A stretch of DNA of 64,000 nt from Trichuris trichiura (lineage: Eukaryota > Nematoda > Enoplea > Trichinellida > Trichuridae): positions 1,364,001 to 1,428,000 of the forward strand of contig JBAJFE010000023.1 in assembly GCA_037903355.1 (NCBI GenBank), in the 5' to 3' direction. Both the position numbers and the translations under genes were made by a program. The notes under the pieces were generated by a model, which worked only from the letters and a program-made list of their open reading frames with translations, did no database searches and was not told the DNA's origin. Below are positions 12,501 through 23,791 of the stretch, one piece after another (position 1 is the stretch's first letter; each line of letters opens with the position of its first letter).

Positions 12501-15500
12501 TTCTTATCACATCACCCACGATCGGTAATGCGGGGTATCATCTCTGGCATGATCAATAGAGCGATCAATTTATGCGAACCTGAATTTATCCAATCAGAAT
12601 TTAACTATATTAGAAAGATTTTTTACAAAAACAACTATCCAAAATCTTTCATCAACCAAGTGTTCAAAGACAAGCTCCACAACCGGGAATCACATCAACC
12701 AAACATCCTGCCCGACACACGGTTGGTTATCCCCTATGTGGCAGGGTTAGGAGAAAAGATTATCCGGCTAGGAAAACGGTTAGGGTTCCAAGTCTTTTTC
12801 AAAAGTTTCCCAACCTCAGGAAAATTCTCCGGAAGGACAAAACCAAAATCCCAAAAAACAAAAGAACAGGACTGGTCTACGCAATCAAATGCCCTTGTTC
12901 CGGAGTGTACATTGGGGAAACGGGAAACACCTTAGAACATAGATTCAACGAACATATGAAAGGCCTTACCACCTATAAAAACGCAAAAAACATTCTCAGC
13001 AACGACACCAACCCTAAAAGACGACGTGGAAGGAGAATCACGAACCCAAAAACTACCATGGACAAAGCAATACAGGCCTCCGCGGTCGTGGAACACGCCG
13101 CACGTTGCAACCAGACTCTTCCATCCGAAAGTCTTATACTACGAAAGCAATTTGCGCCTACGGAAAATCAAAGAAGCTCTATACATCAGGCACAATGAGA
13201 CGTACAATAGAGATCAAGGAGCAGAAATAAACGAACTATGGGCAAACATTGTCACCCGCTCTAAATGCTGCTCACTTGACTAAACACAAAAAGGAAACAA
13301 AGAACTACGGATCAAAACCAACAAAATGGAGAACCTTAAAATGAAATTTCTGAAGAACAACATACAGTAGAACCTCCGAAGTTGACCACCTCCCTATGTC
13401 GACCACCTAAGTTGACCGAATTTTGACCAGTTGGTTGGTCAGCACGTTAATAAGCGCAAGGACAACTCTATACGTCGACCACTTTCGTAAGTGGGAAGTT
13501 GACCGCTTTAGCCGTGACCTGGTATATGCACGCAATGCTAAGTTGCACTCTGTAAATTGGCCACTTCAGTTTGCTCTGTGTCAGTCGCTAGCAGCTGTTA
13601 ACCATCATTGCCTCAATGTGCTGTTACTCAACGTAGCGAAGTTTTTCATTACCCTACATTGGAGATTCCTGATTACAGAACCGATTCCGTCGCTTTGACG
13701 ATGCTTCTTTTATGCTTGCCGGCACAGCTTGCGCGTTTCCTCAAGTACATAAGCTCCCACCTACGCGTTGGCAGCATTCGCCCATTGAGGGAAATATGAC
13801 AAATCGAGCCTACTTGAACTCGTTCGCGTCGAGCTCAGTTCTATTCATTCGCTTTGCTATAGGTGTGCGGCAGGTTTCCTTAACGTGTCTTCGCGAGTAA
13901 AGATAGCCCGACTTACGCAGTAATAGACGCAGTAGTAGCTACCAAGCTGGTTGCAGTTTGCATTATGGCCAAACGGAAAGAATCGAGAGAGTTGGCACTG
14001 AAGGAAAAAGTGGATCTTATCCGCTTTCTCGAAACTAACAGTCAAAGGAAGACAGCAGAACGGTTTCATGTGAGCAAGACTACCGTTGGCAACATCCAGA
14101 GACGTAAACGTGAGTACTTGGAAAGATATGAGAAGGAAAGCGGAGACGCGCAGCGAAGAAAAAGGAGAACCTCCCTGGACCAAGTCAATGAAGCAGCGTT
14201 ACATTGGTTTAAGCAAATGAGAGCAGCTAATGCACGCATCTCTGGCCCAATGATCCAGGAAATTGCTAGAAAATTCGCCGTGGAATTCGGTTTCACAGGT
14301 TTCCAAGCATCAAACGGTTGGCTGGCAAAGTTCAAGCTCCGTTATCAGATTTCTCAGAAAATCTTATGCGGCGAATCTAGCGAAGTTCCCGTCGAGGTCT
14401 TGGAAGACTTCATCTTGAAATTTCGTCATTTCGCCAGTGGCTTTAAGGAAGAAGACATATTCAATGCTGATGAATGCGGCTTGTTCTTCAAAGCTATGCC
14501 TGATAGAAGTCTTGTACTAAAAGGCGATAAATGCAAAAGCGGGAAGCTCTCCAAAGAACGCTTCACTGTGCTTCTTTGCGCTAGCGCAACTGGGGAGAAG
14601 TTGAAGCCATTGGTCATTGGTAAGTCAACGAAACCCCGAGCTTTTAAGAACTTGAAGCCTGATGACCTCCCTGCCACTTGGAGATCAAATAAATCCGCCT
14701 GGATGACAGCCGCCATATTCGAACAGTGGGAAGAAGTGTCGACGGACAGATGAAGCGAATGAAACGTTCCATCTTATTGGTAGTAGACAACTGCCCGAGC
14801 CATCCCCACGTGAAAGACCTCACAAATGTCACGTTAAAATTCCTGCCCCCAAACACTACCTCAAAGACCAGCCTTTAGATCAAGGAGTAATTAAGACGTT
14901 TAAGGCGAAATACCGGACCCAGCTTCTGCGGTGGATCGTTGGCATAGCAGAACACACCAGCTCATTTGCGGGAGCGACTACGATTGCTGCGTCCATTAAT
15001 GCTTTGGGCGCTGTACTTTGGATCAATTCTTCCTGGAATAAGGTTCAACCGGAGGCAATACGGAAATGCTTCAGGAGAGCTGGATTCGTCAGAGACGAAG
15101 AGGATCATGTCAAGCTCCGGCCTGATAGTCCCACTCCCGAAGTAGAGACTGAAGGAGTAAACTTCGAAGATTTCGTTTCAATGGATGATGAATTGGTCAC
15201 TTCTACCGAACCTGACCCACAAGCAATCTTTCAGTCTATACTAGCCGAAGCGGGACTGAGCCCAGAATACGACGTAGAGGAGGAAAGTGAAAATGAGACG
15301 GAAATGGTACAGAAGCTGAAGGAAGAGGACGTCGGGAGCGTGTTAGCGCAGCTGAAGTGTTTTGCTGCTGAAAAATGTCCAAAGATGCTGAGCGCGGTAG
15401 CTATCGCGGAGACCGCTCTTGGTGCTTATGTTTGCAGTAAGAATAAGCACCAGACTAGAATTGATACCTTTTTCAGCAAGCATTGTAGCCCCTAAAAAGC

Positions 15501-18015
15501 TTATGCATGATTCTACAGTGTTATTTTTATGCATCTCACCGTTTAATAGACCTCCAATTGATGCTCTGCAATAGAATAACACGCACACAGATGCTAATCT
15601 GTTCAGCCGAGCCAGTTATGCCCACAGTTTCAATATATTAACCACCTCCTATGCTGACCAGTTTTCCTTTGTCCCTTGGGTGGTCAACTTACGGAGGTTC
15701 TACTGTATATCCACAACAAGAAAAATGGCTAGCTGACAGACAGAAGATGAGGACACAAGGAAATCTACTTTAAAACATTAGACTCTAAACAGTTAAAACA
15801 TCCCCGCGCAACACCTATTACATCATTTTAACACCGTGAAAATTTTGTTACTTCATTGCTTTATATTAACACCGCTGAAGACGGGTCTCGTTTGACCCGA
15901 AAGCTCCGAAATAATAAAAATATTATCAAAGTGACAAAACTTCCGTAAAAGAAACTCGACAAGTAAACGAGAAAATAAAATTCAACTGAAAGCGCAATGA
16001 AGAGCTCCTATTTTCTCAATCGTACGACAAGCAAACATCTTCAGTCGTTGCGGAGTAACGGTGAAGAAAAATTGCTCATTTCGTAAACTGTTTTGAACTA
16101 GGCGACTAAAAGCGCAAAAGCAAACGTCGCTTCGTCCCGGCAACGAAGCGAGCTCGCTTAAGCGTACGAAAACCGTCCTAGAGGACAAACGTTTACAAAG
16201 CGTGAAAGCGCGCCGGCAATTTCGACAATAATAGCCGTTGGGTTTTCTTGACGGCAGCGCACTAATCAAACGGCAAAATATACTAAGCAAACTGGGATTT
16301 GTTCAAGAAGAAGAAGAAAAGTCGCGCACGATTGTACATACAACTTGACTATCATTAATATAATAGCTACAGTATGCTACTACGTTACGCAGTGGAATAA
16401 TTTGAACGTATGCAAAGTAGTTTTGCGAGTAAACACGTGGCTGGGAGAGATAAGAAAATTGGCATATCTATCTTTAGCGACTGTTAAAAAGAGGCGGTTT
16501 CTTTTGTTATCGTTGAAAACTGACCTATTTAATACCCGTGCGGCGAATGTTGCCTGAGATATGGTATGGCTGCGCAGCTCGTATGAGATCCGTTCGCACA
16601 GCTCTTTCGTATCTATGTACGAGTTGTCTTCGGCATCCGTAGCCGAAGTACTATGAGAGCGTTTCCGTTTGCGAGAGGGCGCCACGGTCGAATTGCCCTG
16701 CTTGTCGTTGCCGCAGCGGAAGTTGGCCGCCGAGGAAGGCCCAACGATGAGAAGGGAAATATTATTGCCACAAGTTCTGAAAAGCGACGTTTCTAAAGTG
16801 AACAGAGCAAAAAACACCAGCTGTTCGTCGGCTCACGGCAAATCCCTGGAAGCAGGCGCCACGCTAGCCGGCCTACTAAGAGAATGTTGGTGCGACAACG
16901 GACTTTCCGGAGCGACGACGGAACTCTGCTGCTCCTGGCCATTGACCGACAACAATGTTGGAGTAATGTAAGTTCGAAGCGGCGACAAATTATTATTCTC
17001 CTCCGATACTGACGGATCATTTAATTCGCTGGAATTACTGGCCGGCACAACAAGCGAATAACTATTCGGTATTTCCAGCTAAATAACAACAATATGCAAA
17101 AATATTCTACATATCTACTATCAATCGGTTGAAAGAGCAATGCTTACCGAATTTAAAATTTTACTAAATCCTTGATGACCATTTTCGCCGGTTAGTTGCA
17201 CAAGGTTGGGTCGGGTGAACGAGTAGAGTTCATTACACGTTAGAGAATGCAAATTGGAGTCCATGGGACGGACGGTGTTGGAATCGCCCATCAGCCCGGC
17301 GTGCATTAAGGAAAGCATGTCAACATTAGCAGCCGACGGAAGATCACCATTGTAGCACAGCATAATATCATTGGACTGATCTGGAATAGGGGCGAACGAT
17401 AAAGAGGGATTGAAAAAAGAAAAGGAGCGACAATTGTTCAACGATTCATTGCCGAGTAAGTAAGAAGCGTAATGGCGGTAAAACAATTACCTTTCATTGA
17501 GGCAAAACCGGAAACGGAACTGAATGGACTACCCAAAACGGATGCAGGCAAGGAGTCAATCCTTGAAGAGGACGGAGGTTGCATCAATCCCGGCAAAGCC
17601 ATTGGTGACAGCTGCGTAAGTCCTGTATCGACCAAAGGTGGCTGGTGTAGATCTGTTGTGGCGAAGGGTAGCTCCATATCGCCGAAAAAAACTGGAAAAA
17701 TTCCAACGATTGCCAAACGACCTAAAGAAACGACGACCGACAGGCGCGGTCACAAGCACCTGGGGATGAAGTCAGCGGCCTGGAATCTCTCGGCACAGCC
17801 GCGGCGCCGTTGCGATTCGGCGAAAGCGGTATGCAGCGCTCGTCAACCAAGTTTTCCGGCAAGCTTGGCACAGGAAGGCGGTTCAACGAGAATGACTGAT
17901 CTTCGCGAACGGGTGAACCGAAACAAGCCTTCCTTACTTGGTCAACAACTGATCTGATTGTATTTTCAATTCGCGCTTCTCGCAATCTCGAGTCGTCCCC
18001 ATCCAACTCCCGCAT
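9552..18015 (-). CDS. ONECUT (HNF6-type) transcription factor: CUT domain plus homeodomain
   Basis: The model has eight minus-strand exons: 18015-17760, 17691-17491, 17380-17148, 17078-16837, 16776-16525, 10667-10451, 10395-10243 and 10001-9552. The total of 2004 bases keeps one frame throughout, about 667 residues. Exons 1-4 are Ser/Pro-rich and presumably regulatory. The CUT domain starts in exon 5 (TKELCERISYELRSHTISQA, then TFAARVLNR) and finishes in exon 6 (SQGTLSDLLRNPKPW, SGRETFRRMYNWLQ). The homeodomain is split over exons 7-8 (KKRRLVFSESQKKALN|AVFRVKPRPSRR), and its recognition helix reads VQNFFMNARRR, with the Phe and Met that mark ONECUT proteins. A single CUT domain plus this homeodomain is the ONECUT architecture; these are nuclear DNA-binding activators of neural and endodermal programmes. 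A 5.86-kb intron cuts the CUT domain and is filled with transposons. An upstream first exon cannot be excluded. Confidence 0.93.
10106..10142. repeat. interstitial TTAGGC telomere-type repeat, inverted
   Basis: About four GCCTAA units run into about two TTAGGC units on the other strand, forming a small palindrome in the last ONECUT intron. TTAGGC is the nematode telomere unit. Confidence 0.75.
11214..11226 (+). repeat. 13-bp target-site duplication of PLE copy 1, left
   Basis: AAGTAAACGAGAA here is repeated exactly at 15961-15973, just beyond the PLE tail. Confidence 0.8.
11290..13281 (+). pseudogene. PLE copy 1 reverse transcriptase / GIY-YIG endonuclease remnant
   Basis: The longest frame (11592-12935) carries RT blocks matching copy 3: LYGLPKVHKPEVPLRPIVST, then SYDVKDLFPSIP, NGVPMGSSLSPVLAEIFME, the catalytic KRYVDDIFVII and LPFLDALIIR. 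The GIY-YIG domain (VYIGETGNTLEHRFNEH) continues at 12905-13281, but in another frame. There are at least two single-base frameshifts relative to copy 3, near 11470 and near 12815, so it encodes no intact protein. In the PLE family this protein primes reverse transcription at an endonuclease nick; the RT is the closest retroelement relative of telomerase. Confidence 0.93.
13365..15705 (+). mobile_element. Tigger/pogo-family (Tc1-mariner superfamily) DNA transposon
   Basis: The terminal inverted repeats start CAGTAGAACCTCCG at 13365 and end with the reverse complement at 15705, with an extended imperfect arm containing GTTGACCACC. TA dinucleotides at 13363-13364 and 15706-15707 are the expected target duplication. 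It is 2341 bp long and sits inside the 3' UTR of PLE copy 1. Copy 3 continues across the equivalent point without it. Confidence 0.95.
13965..15495 (+). pseudogene. Tigger-type transposase with two frameshifts
   Basis: The first frame (13965-14753) has an N-terminal CENP-B/psq-type helix-turn-helix (LALKEKVDLIRFLE, then TAERFHVSKTTVGNIQRRK), a Tc5-type HTH (SNGWLAKFKLRYQIS) and the first catalytic Asp in IFNADECGLFF. The second catalytic Asp (ILLVVDNCPSHP) and the PLDQGVIKTFKAKYR block lie at 14765-14920 but in shifted frames. The C-terminal part (15004-15495) is open and acidic. A shift near 14735 and another near 14870, relative to the family consensus, break the gene. Such transposases cut and paste DNA between TIRs. 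This one is dead, though possibly recent, since no other lesions were noted. Confidence 0.93.
15870..15912 (+). ncRNA. hammerhead ribozyme core in the PLE copy 1 tail
   Basis: CTGAAGA at 15875-15881, a stem II hairpin (CGGGTC ... GACCCG) and GAAA at 15899-15902 match the hammerhead consensus CUGANGA-stem II-GAAA. Metazoan PLE tails are known to carry minimal hammerheads thought to work as dimers. Stems I and III and the cleavage site are not resolved by eye. Confidence 0.75.
15961..15973 (+). repeat. 13-bp target-site duplication of PLE copy 1, right
   Basis: Identical to 11214-11226. Confidence 0.8.
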
Positions 18016-21000
18016 CGTCGCCAAACCACTAAATCACCGTATCGTTCCGGAGAATGGATTGAACGAAGAATGCAGGTTATGCTTACAATTCATACTGTAT
18101 AAGCAGAAAACGTAAACTCTCCTTGGCCAAAAACAACTCTTCAACTTAGTATTGTCACTATATCATGAGCTGAGCAGACATAGTTTTTCTTGGCACCCGC
18201 CGCGCTTGTATGGCAAGCGCGCATTGCGGTAGCGGTTCGGAGGTTCGACAATGCGAAACTACTACCCGAAAATCGAATCGACCCTTGAGCGCCTAGCGAC
18301 GGCGGTGTCTTTAAATAAGCAAATTTAATCGAACAACCAAAGCGACGCAATGCCGAGCGGTTGGAAAAGGGAAGCGCGTGAAAATTTATATTACAGTAAC
18401 CCACCTTAGTTTGAACGCGTACAGTAGCTCGGAAAAATTGGTCGCCGATCGCGGCATGATCGCGCGGCTTCTTATTAAATTCAAACTACCTCGGCAAAGC
18501 TAACGTTGATGTCTTTCGCTGGACCGAAAAACAGCACAAACTAGTCTACCTACTGCGCCTTCGACTGGAGAACGCGATTCCGCATGTTTCGGCTATAAAC
18601 GATAATCAAGGTTGATAGCCGGTCGCGTCGAGAAGGCAAGTCAACATTTTCGTCTAACCATATTTGCCGCCAGGATGCGTTGTAGCCTGAAACAATCTTG
18701 TTAAGTTGCGTATTATTGGGCGGGTAGCCATGATAAGAAACAAAATTTAAAAGAGGCAATATCGTCATCACGTTCAGGAAACGCACTTGGAAAAGATGAG
18801 GAAGAAGAGAACAAGTATTCTGGAGGGTATTCCGTGTTATGCTGAACTGTTCGCATCCGCAATTCCACCAAACTCGTCCGCCTAGTTATCGAAGCTTGTC
18901 TTCATTTTTTATGGACTAAAACTCTCATTTTGAGTTATTGCAATGGCTTATTACTTTTCTAGACTTTTCAAAATGCTAAAAGTTAGCGGTGTTTTACGGA
19001 ATTGCGTAAAGCTGGACGGATAGAAGAGGTGGACCAAAAGTGTTGGGCCAATTGCATGGGTTTTGCCTACATAGGGCACGCCTCGTTTTTTTAAGCGCAA
19101 AAGCAAAGCGTAACGCGTTTGCGCAATGCCCAAAAGCAGCAATAGATGCTGTTGCTTCCACCTTTTTCGCTTGCTTACTTAACGACTAGAAATTTGCATT
19201 TGCAGTGCGCTTTCAAATTTAAAAAAATGCCGTTTTCGTGAAAGGCCAAAATTTTATTACGAACCGAAACGATCTAAATTCAATTGTTTGCAACCAGAAT
19301 TCAGAGCATTCCATTGGAAAATGCAGATGTTATTACGGTAGCACTTTGAAGATGTTCAGGTACCAATGCTGCAATTTTTATGAGACTAGTTTTATTCGTA
19401 ATTCCAACGAACAGCTACGTTTTATTTTTTTCCAAATTAGGCACTCATTTGGTAGAAAAGCTTAAACGCAGAGTTTACTAGTTTTAGCGCTTTTGAAACG
19501 AACTGACTGCCTAAGGGAATCATGGAGCGTACTCGTAAAACAGCGAGCCAATCTATTTTACAAAGCGGTATTCGGAACAATTCCATGCAATATTTTTCAT
19601 CCAGCACTAAGCGTTGCCTGTAGAATGTAACGAGCGAAGTGATGCTCAGGCGAACAGTCTTACGGTAAAAAGAGTTTAAATTTGAATAGTTCGATCTCTG
19701 GCGCATTATAGCATTTTAGCTCGACAAAAAATGGTATTAGCCAATCATTTCAATTATAAATTCTAAGCAGTGGTCACGTTAGCGAGTAGTTAGGGCGCAA
19801 ATAGAAAGTTACAAGTTCTCAAGCGTAGGCGTAAGCTGAAATAGCAAAAATCGCGCTTAGAAGTTTATTTGTACCAATTTGAATACCGTTAAGCCCTTAA
19901 AAAATTTTAATTGCTGCGAAGCCGTTATACTTAGCCTACTTTACAGTTGGGCATCTTTTTCAACGAATACGGCTAAACTCTAACAAAAATTTTTAAATTC
20001 AGCTGCGTAATGAATTAATCGCTTCATGTAAAGTTGCAACAATTTGTTATCATAACAACTTTGCCTAGAACGACCATTGACTAACCTGAGTTCCTTTGAT
20101 TACTGTACTGTAGTGAACACGTGTCCCCATGGGCCCAGCCGAAAGGATGAACTAATCGTTCTCAATCTAAAATTACGGTTTGTATGACCTGGTCGCATGC
20201 TTAGTCATCGGAAGTTGTCGTTGCCAATTTGCATACGGCGCAAAATACGGTGATTCGTTCCGTTGGCAATGAACTGGCTTTCCAACGGTTTTCAAAAGTT
20301 TGGATTACCTTGACGGAGTCACCCCTGAATCCGCAAGTCGTTTGCGTATTCTCTCCAAGAACGTCTCGTTTAAAAAACGTTGTTAGCTTCAATGGCTTAG
20401 CATTATTCAATCAAGCAAACCTTGTAGCCTCGCCTGGACAATGGTAATGAACGTATATGACCCGTATGCAAATGAGACTTGAAGCCCCAACCGGGCTTTG
20501 GAAAGGCTCCCAACGCATGCTTTGGGTTGCTGAGTCTTTCATCTTGGCCAAAAGCAGCGATTATTACTAACTTCCAGTAGTTAGCAAAGTATGCGGATGA
20601 TGCGCTTGTACAAACTAAATGCTGTACACGCATGCGCAGTAGGTTATAACATACACTCGCTGAAGTTTTCACTGTTTTTGAGCTCAGTTGCTTCTAACCT
20701 GCTTATTATTTTAATTTGAATCTGAAAAATACAGTACCAGACCGGGAGTAGACATGTCAAAATTATAACAGCAGTATAAGGGCTAAGCTTGTGCTTTTTC
20801 TTGTCTTTACGGAAAGTGAAAGCTGTAAATTTGTCGTCGGCGTTTTAGAGAAGTAAAATGAAAAAGTTTTGTCAATTATAAAGTTCGAACTGGGCAACTG
20901 TCTCACCTCGTTTTCTGTTCCAAAGCTGCAAGCAACGAATCGGTATTTTCCTGCTCCAATTTCGCACTGTCTGCCTTATCTTCTTTGCACTTATTAATTG

Positions 21001-21615
21001 CTTGAGCTTCGCAACTCGGTTCGGTTCGTAGGTGAATATTGGTAACTTTTCTGGACTGCTCAACTCCCTATTTAATTTTATGACGCGAGTTAACGACCTG
21101 TTCGCACTGCACGTCGACACAAAACTAGGCGGTAAACGATAAAACCATTCGAACTTAACCTAGTGCTATCGGTACAGCGCCTGTCGAAATATCATGTAGT
21201 TGCACTCCGAAAATTTCGAAACCGTACGTCCGTTCTGAAACCAAAAACAAACCATCGAAAACGAGTTTTTCTCGCGGAAACGCATTGAAACAACCATCAG
21301 TGGTGGTTTGGGAGTCCATAGTTGCCGAAAAGCTTTGTCCTTGAGCAAAGTAGCAAGCGACGCTGAACAAATAACCACGTAAACATGAGCACTACAAAAC
21401 AGTTAGTTAAAGGCTTGCAGGTACGCTTATTGTTGCGTGGCTCATAAAACGAAAAATTGCTTAAATTCAACCGAGCAAACTCGCTGCCGGTCACTGTAAC
21501 TGCTTTGGGCTCTAGTTTTTATCTGCTAGTCTTTATCAATAGTTTACGATGTGCCTAAGACGATTATAAAAAAACATTTCTCCTGCGTGAAAACAGATAG
21601 GCGCGTTTCTCCACT
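18016..21615. other. region upstream of ONECUT, no supported gene
   Basis: This probably includes the ONECUT promoter and 5' UTR (18016-18500). The open frames, mainly on the minus strand (20872-21120, 21155-21370), look random or lack ATG starts, and I recognise no domain. The minus frame at 21155-21370 is the least random-looking and could be an exon, but no flanking exon was found. Confidence 0.35.
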
Positions 21616-21626
21616 CTTAGTTAATT
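21616..21626 (+). repeat. 11-bp target-site duplication of PLE copy 2, left
   Basis: CTTAGTTAATT is repeated exactly at 23781-23791. Confidence 0.75.
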
Positions 21627-21680
21627 CATGATGAAGAAATTTATTACGGATGTGTCCCGTTTGTTTTCTATATAAAGAGG

Positions 21681-21722
21681 CTCCGGAGCTTTCGGGTCAT
21701 TCGAGACCCATCATCAGCGGTC
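21681..21722 (-). ncRNA. hammerhead ribozyme core in the PLE copy 2 tail
   Basis: On the minus strand it reads CTGATGA (21717-21711), stem II TGGGTC...GACCC and GAAA (21693-21690), then a palindromic GCTCCGGAGC. The core is canonical, and the short palindromic stem III fits the dimeric hammerheads described for PLEs. Confidence 0.8.
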
Positions 21723-21941
21723 TTAAGTGTAAATATGAATTGTGCCAGCGAGTGCCATCTATCGATTCTGAGGATTTTAAAGCGGGTATTTTAAAGCCTT
21801 CTGTTTGTAGGTTTTTGTATTTGAGTTTGTCAGCGCACTTCTTTTTTTTCTTTTTCTTTCTTTGTTCCATTTATATTGCAGTTTTGTCCATTTCTGTTTG
21901 TTCTAATTATTTGTTTTTTCTTCTTTCCCGGCTATTGTATT

Positions 21942-23780
21942 TCATCTGGTGAGTGAGCAACAATTATACCGCGTCACAATATTTGTCCAAATCCCACTTA
22001 TGTCCACTCCTTGATCGCGGTTGTAAGTCGTATTGTGTCTAATATATAGTGCTTCTTTAATTCTTCTTAACCGTAAATTGTTTTCGTAACATAAAACTTT
22101 TGGGTGGAGTGGTTGAGTGCATTGCGTCGCGTGTTCCACTACAGCAGAGGCTTGTTTGGCTTTTTCCATTGTAATTTTTGGGTCCACGATTGGTCTGCCT
22201 CGCTGTGTGGTTAGATTGGTACCATTGTCAAGTATGGCTCTCGCGTTATTGTAACTTGTGAGTTTTTTTATGTGTTCGTTAATCTATGCTCTAGGGTGTT
22301 TCCCGTTTCACCAATATAAATCCCTGAGCAAGAACATTCAACTGCGTATATTAATCCTGTCTTTTTGTTTGCGGGGATTTTAGTTTTGTCTGTGCGAAGA
22401 ATTGCCCCGAGGTTGGGTGAGCTCTTGAAAAACACTCTGAAGCCTAATCTTTTTCCTAATTGGACAATCTTTTCGCCTAAACCTGCCACATAAGGAATAA
22501 CCAGACAAGTGTCGTGCGGAGTGTTTTGCTCTGGAGACTCGCGTGTGCGAAGCTTGTGGTTGAGCACTTGGTTGATAAAGGATTCAGGATAACCGTTTTT
22601 GTAGAAGATTTTTCTAATGTAGTTAATTTCTGGTTGGAGATACTCGGGACTGCATAGATTGAATGCTCTGTCTATCATTCCGGAGAGGATACCACGCATT
22701 ACTGATCGTGGGTGATGTGATGAAAAATTGAGGTACTGATCTGTGTGCGTGGGTTTTCTATACACTCGGGTTTTAAGGCCTTCGCTTGAGCGAATAATTA
22801 AGGCGTCTACAAAGGGTAAGGTTTTGTTATCTTCTTTTTCCATTGTGAAGACTATTTGGTTCAGGCGGACGTTGTTGAGGAATTGTAAAAATTGTTCTTC
22901 TTTTCCAGCTTTTATAATGACAAAGATGTCGTCTACGTATCTTTTAAAAAGGCGTGGAGCTATGTGTCTGTCTATAGTTCTGAACATTTGTCTTTCAAAG
23001 TTTTCCATAAAAATTTCCGCTAATACAGGGGATAGGGGGCTTCCCATAGGTACTCCGTTAGATTGTTTATAGAACTTGTTATCAAAAGTGAAGTAATTGC
23101 CTTCTTGCATGCAAAACGAAACCAGCTTGACAATGTGAAAGGGATTTAATTTAGTTCTGCTGGGTAGATTTGTGTCCGTGTGGAGGAGATTGTGTAAGGT
23201 CTCTAGGGTGTCTGATATTGGGATGCTGGGAAATAAGTCTTTTACATCATAGCTGACTAAAATCTCGTCGGGTTCCAAACAATAGTTTCTTATTTCGTTG
23301 ACGAGCGTTTTGCTGTTTTTGACAAAGGATGGTTCCTTGCCTGTTAGAGGTTTGATGATCTTACTTAAGTATCTACTGAGTTCAGTGGTGATGCTGTTAA
23401 TTGTGGAGACTATCGGTCTCAGCGGGATATCTGGTTTGTGTACTTTTGGGAGACCATAGAGCTCAGGGGGTCTGAAGTTCGATGCAAACTTAAGATGTGT
23501 TATCATTTTGGTGATAGCAGGTTCCTTGGTTTCTGTGGCATATGTGATGAGGAGAGATCGAAGATTTTTCCGGGAAACTTCTGTAGGGTCGGTTGGTAGG
23601 AACGTATAATTGCTAGTGTTCAAGATAGCTGTCATCTTTTCGATGTAGGTGCTTCTGTCAAGTAAGACAATTCTATTCCCTTTGTCTGCTTTGGTTATGA
23701 TTCTGTTGGGTTGCTTCCTAAGTTTATATAAGCTGTTTATCTCATGTCGGCTTAGGTTCGAAGTGGCAGTGAAGTGTTGC
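21942..23780 (-). pseudogene. PLE copy 2 reverse transcriptase / GIY-YIG endonuclease remnant
   Basis: The main frame (23635-22268) carries YGLPKVHKPDIPLRPIVST, SYDVKDLFPSIP, NGVPMGSPLSPVLAEIFME, the catalytic KRYVDDIFVIIKAG and the start of GIY-YIG (GIYIGETGNTLEHR). A single-base shift near 22270 moves the rest of the endonuclease into the frame at 22187-21942 (DPKITMEKAKQASAVVEHA...NIVTRYNCCSL). The N-terminus is lost to truncation, so it is non-functional. Confidence 0.93.
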
Positions 23781-23791
23781 CTTAGTTAATT
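23781..23791 (+). repeat. 11-bp target-site duplication of PLE copy 2, right
   Basis: Identical to 21616-21626. Confidence 0.75.

Larger units (their letters stand above)
11227..15960 (+). mobile_element. Penelope-like retroelement, copy 1, interrupted by a Tigger transposon
   Basis: A PLE lies antisense in the ONECUT intron that splits the CUT domain. The left part holds the RT/endonuclease remnant (11290-13280), then 3' UTR, then a Tigger insertion at 13365-15705, then the remaining 3' UTR and a hammerhead-core tail ending at 15960. Exact 13-bp direct repeats flank the whole unit, so the Tigger came second. Compared with copy 3 it is truncated at its 5' end. Confidence 0.9.
21627..23780 (-). 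mobile_element. Penelope-like retroelement, copy 2, 5'-truncated
   Basis: The element runs right to left. Its 5' end (23780) begins within the RT region equivalent to HFNTTPNLSR of copy 3, so it is truncated. Its 3' tail, with hammerhead core, ends at 21627. It is flanked by the 11-bp direct repeats listed separately. Confidence 0.9.

Noticed and set aside
11290..13281. PLE copy 1 read as an intact retroelement gene
   Set aside because: At least two frameshifts relative to copy 3 separate the RT start, RT core and endonuclease.
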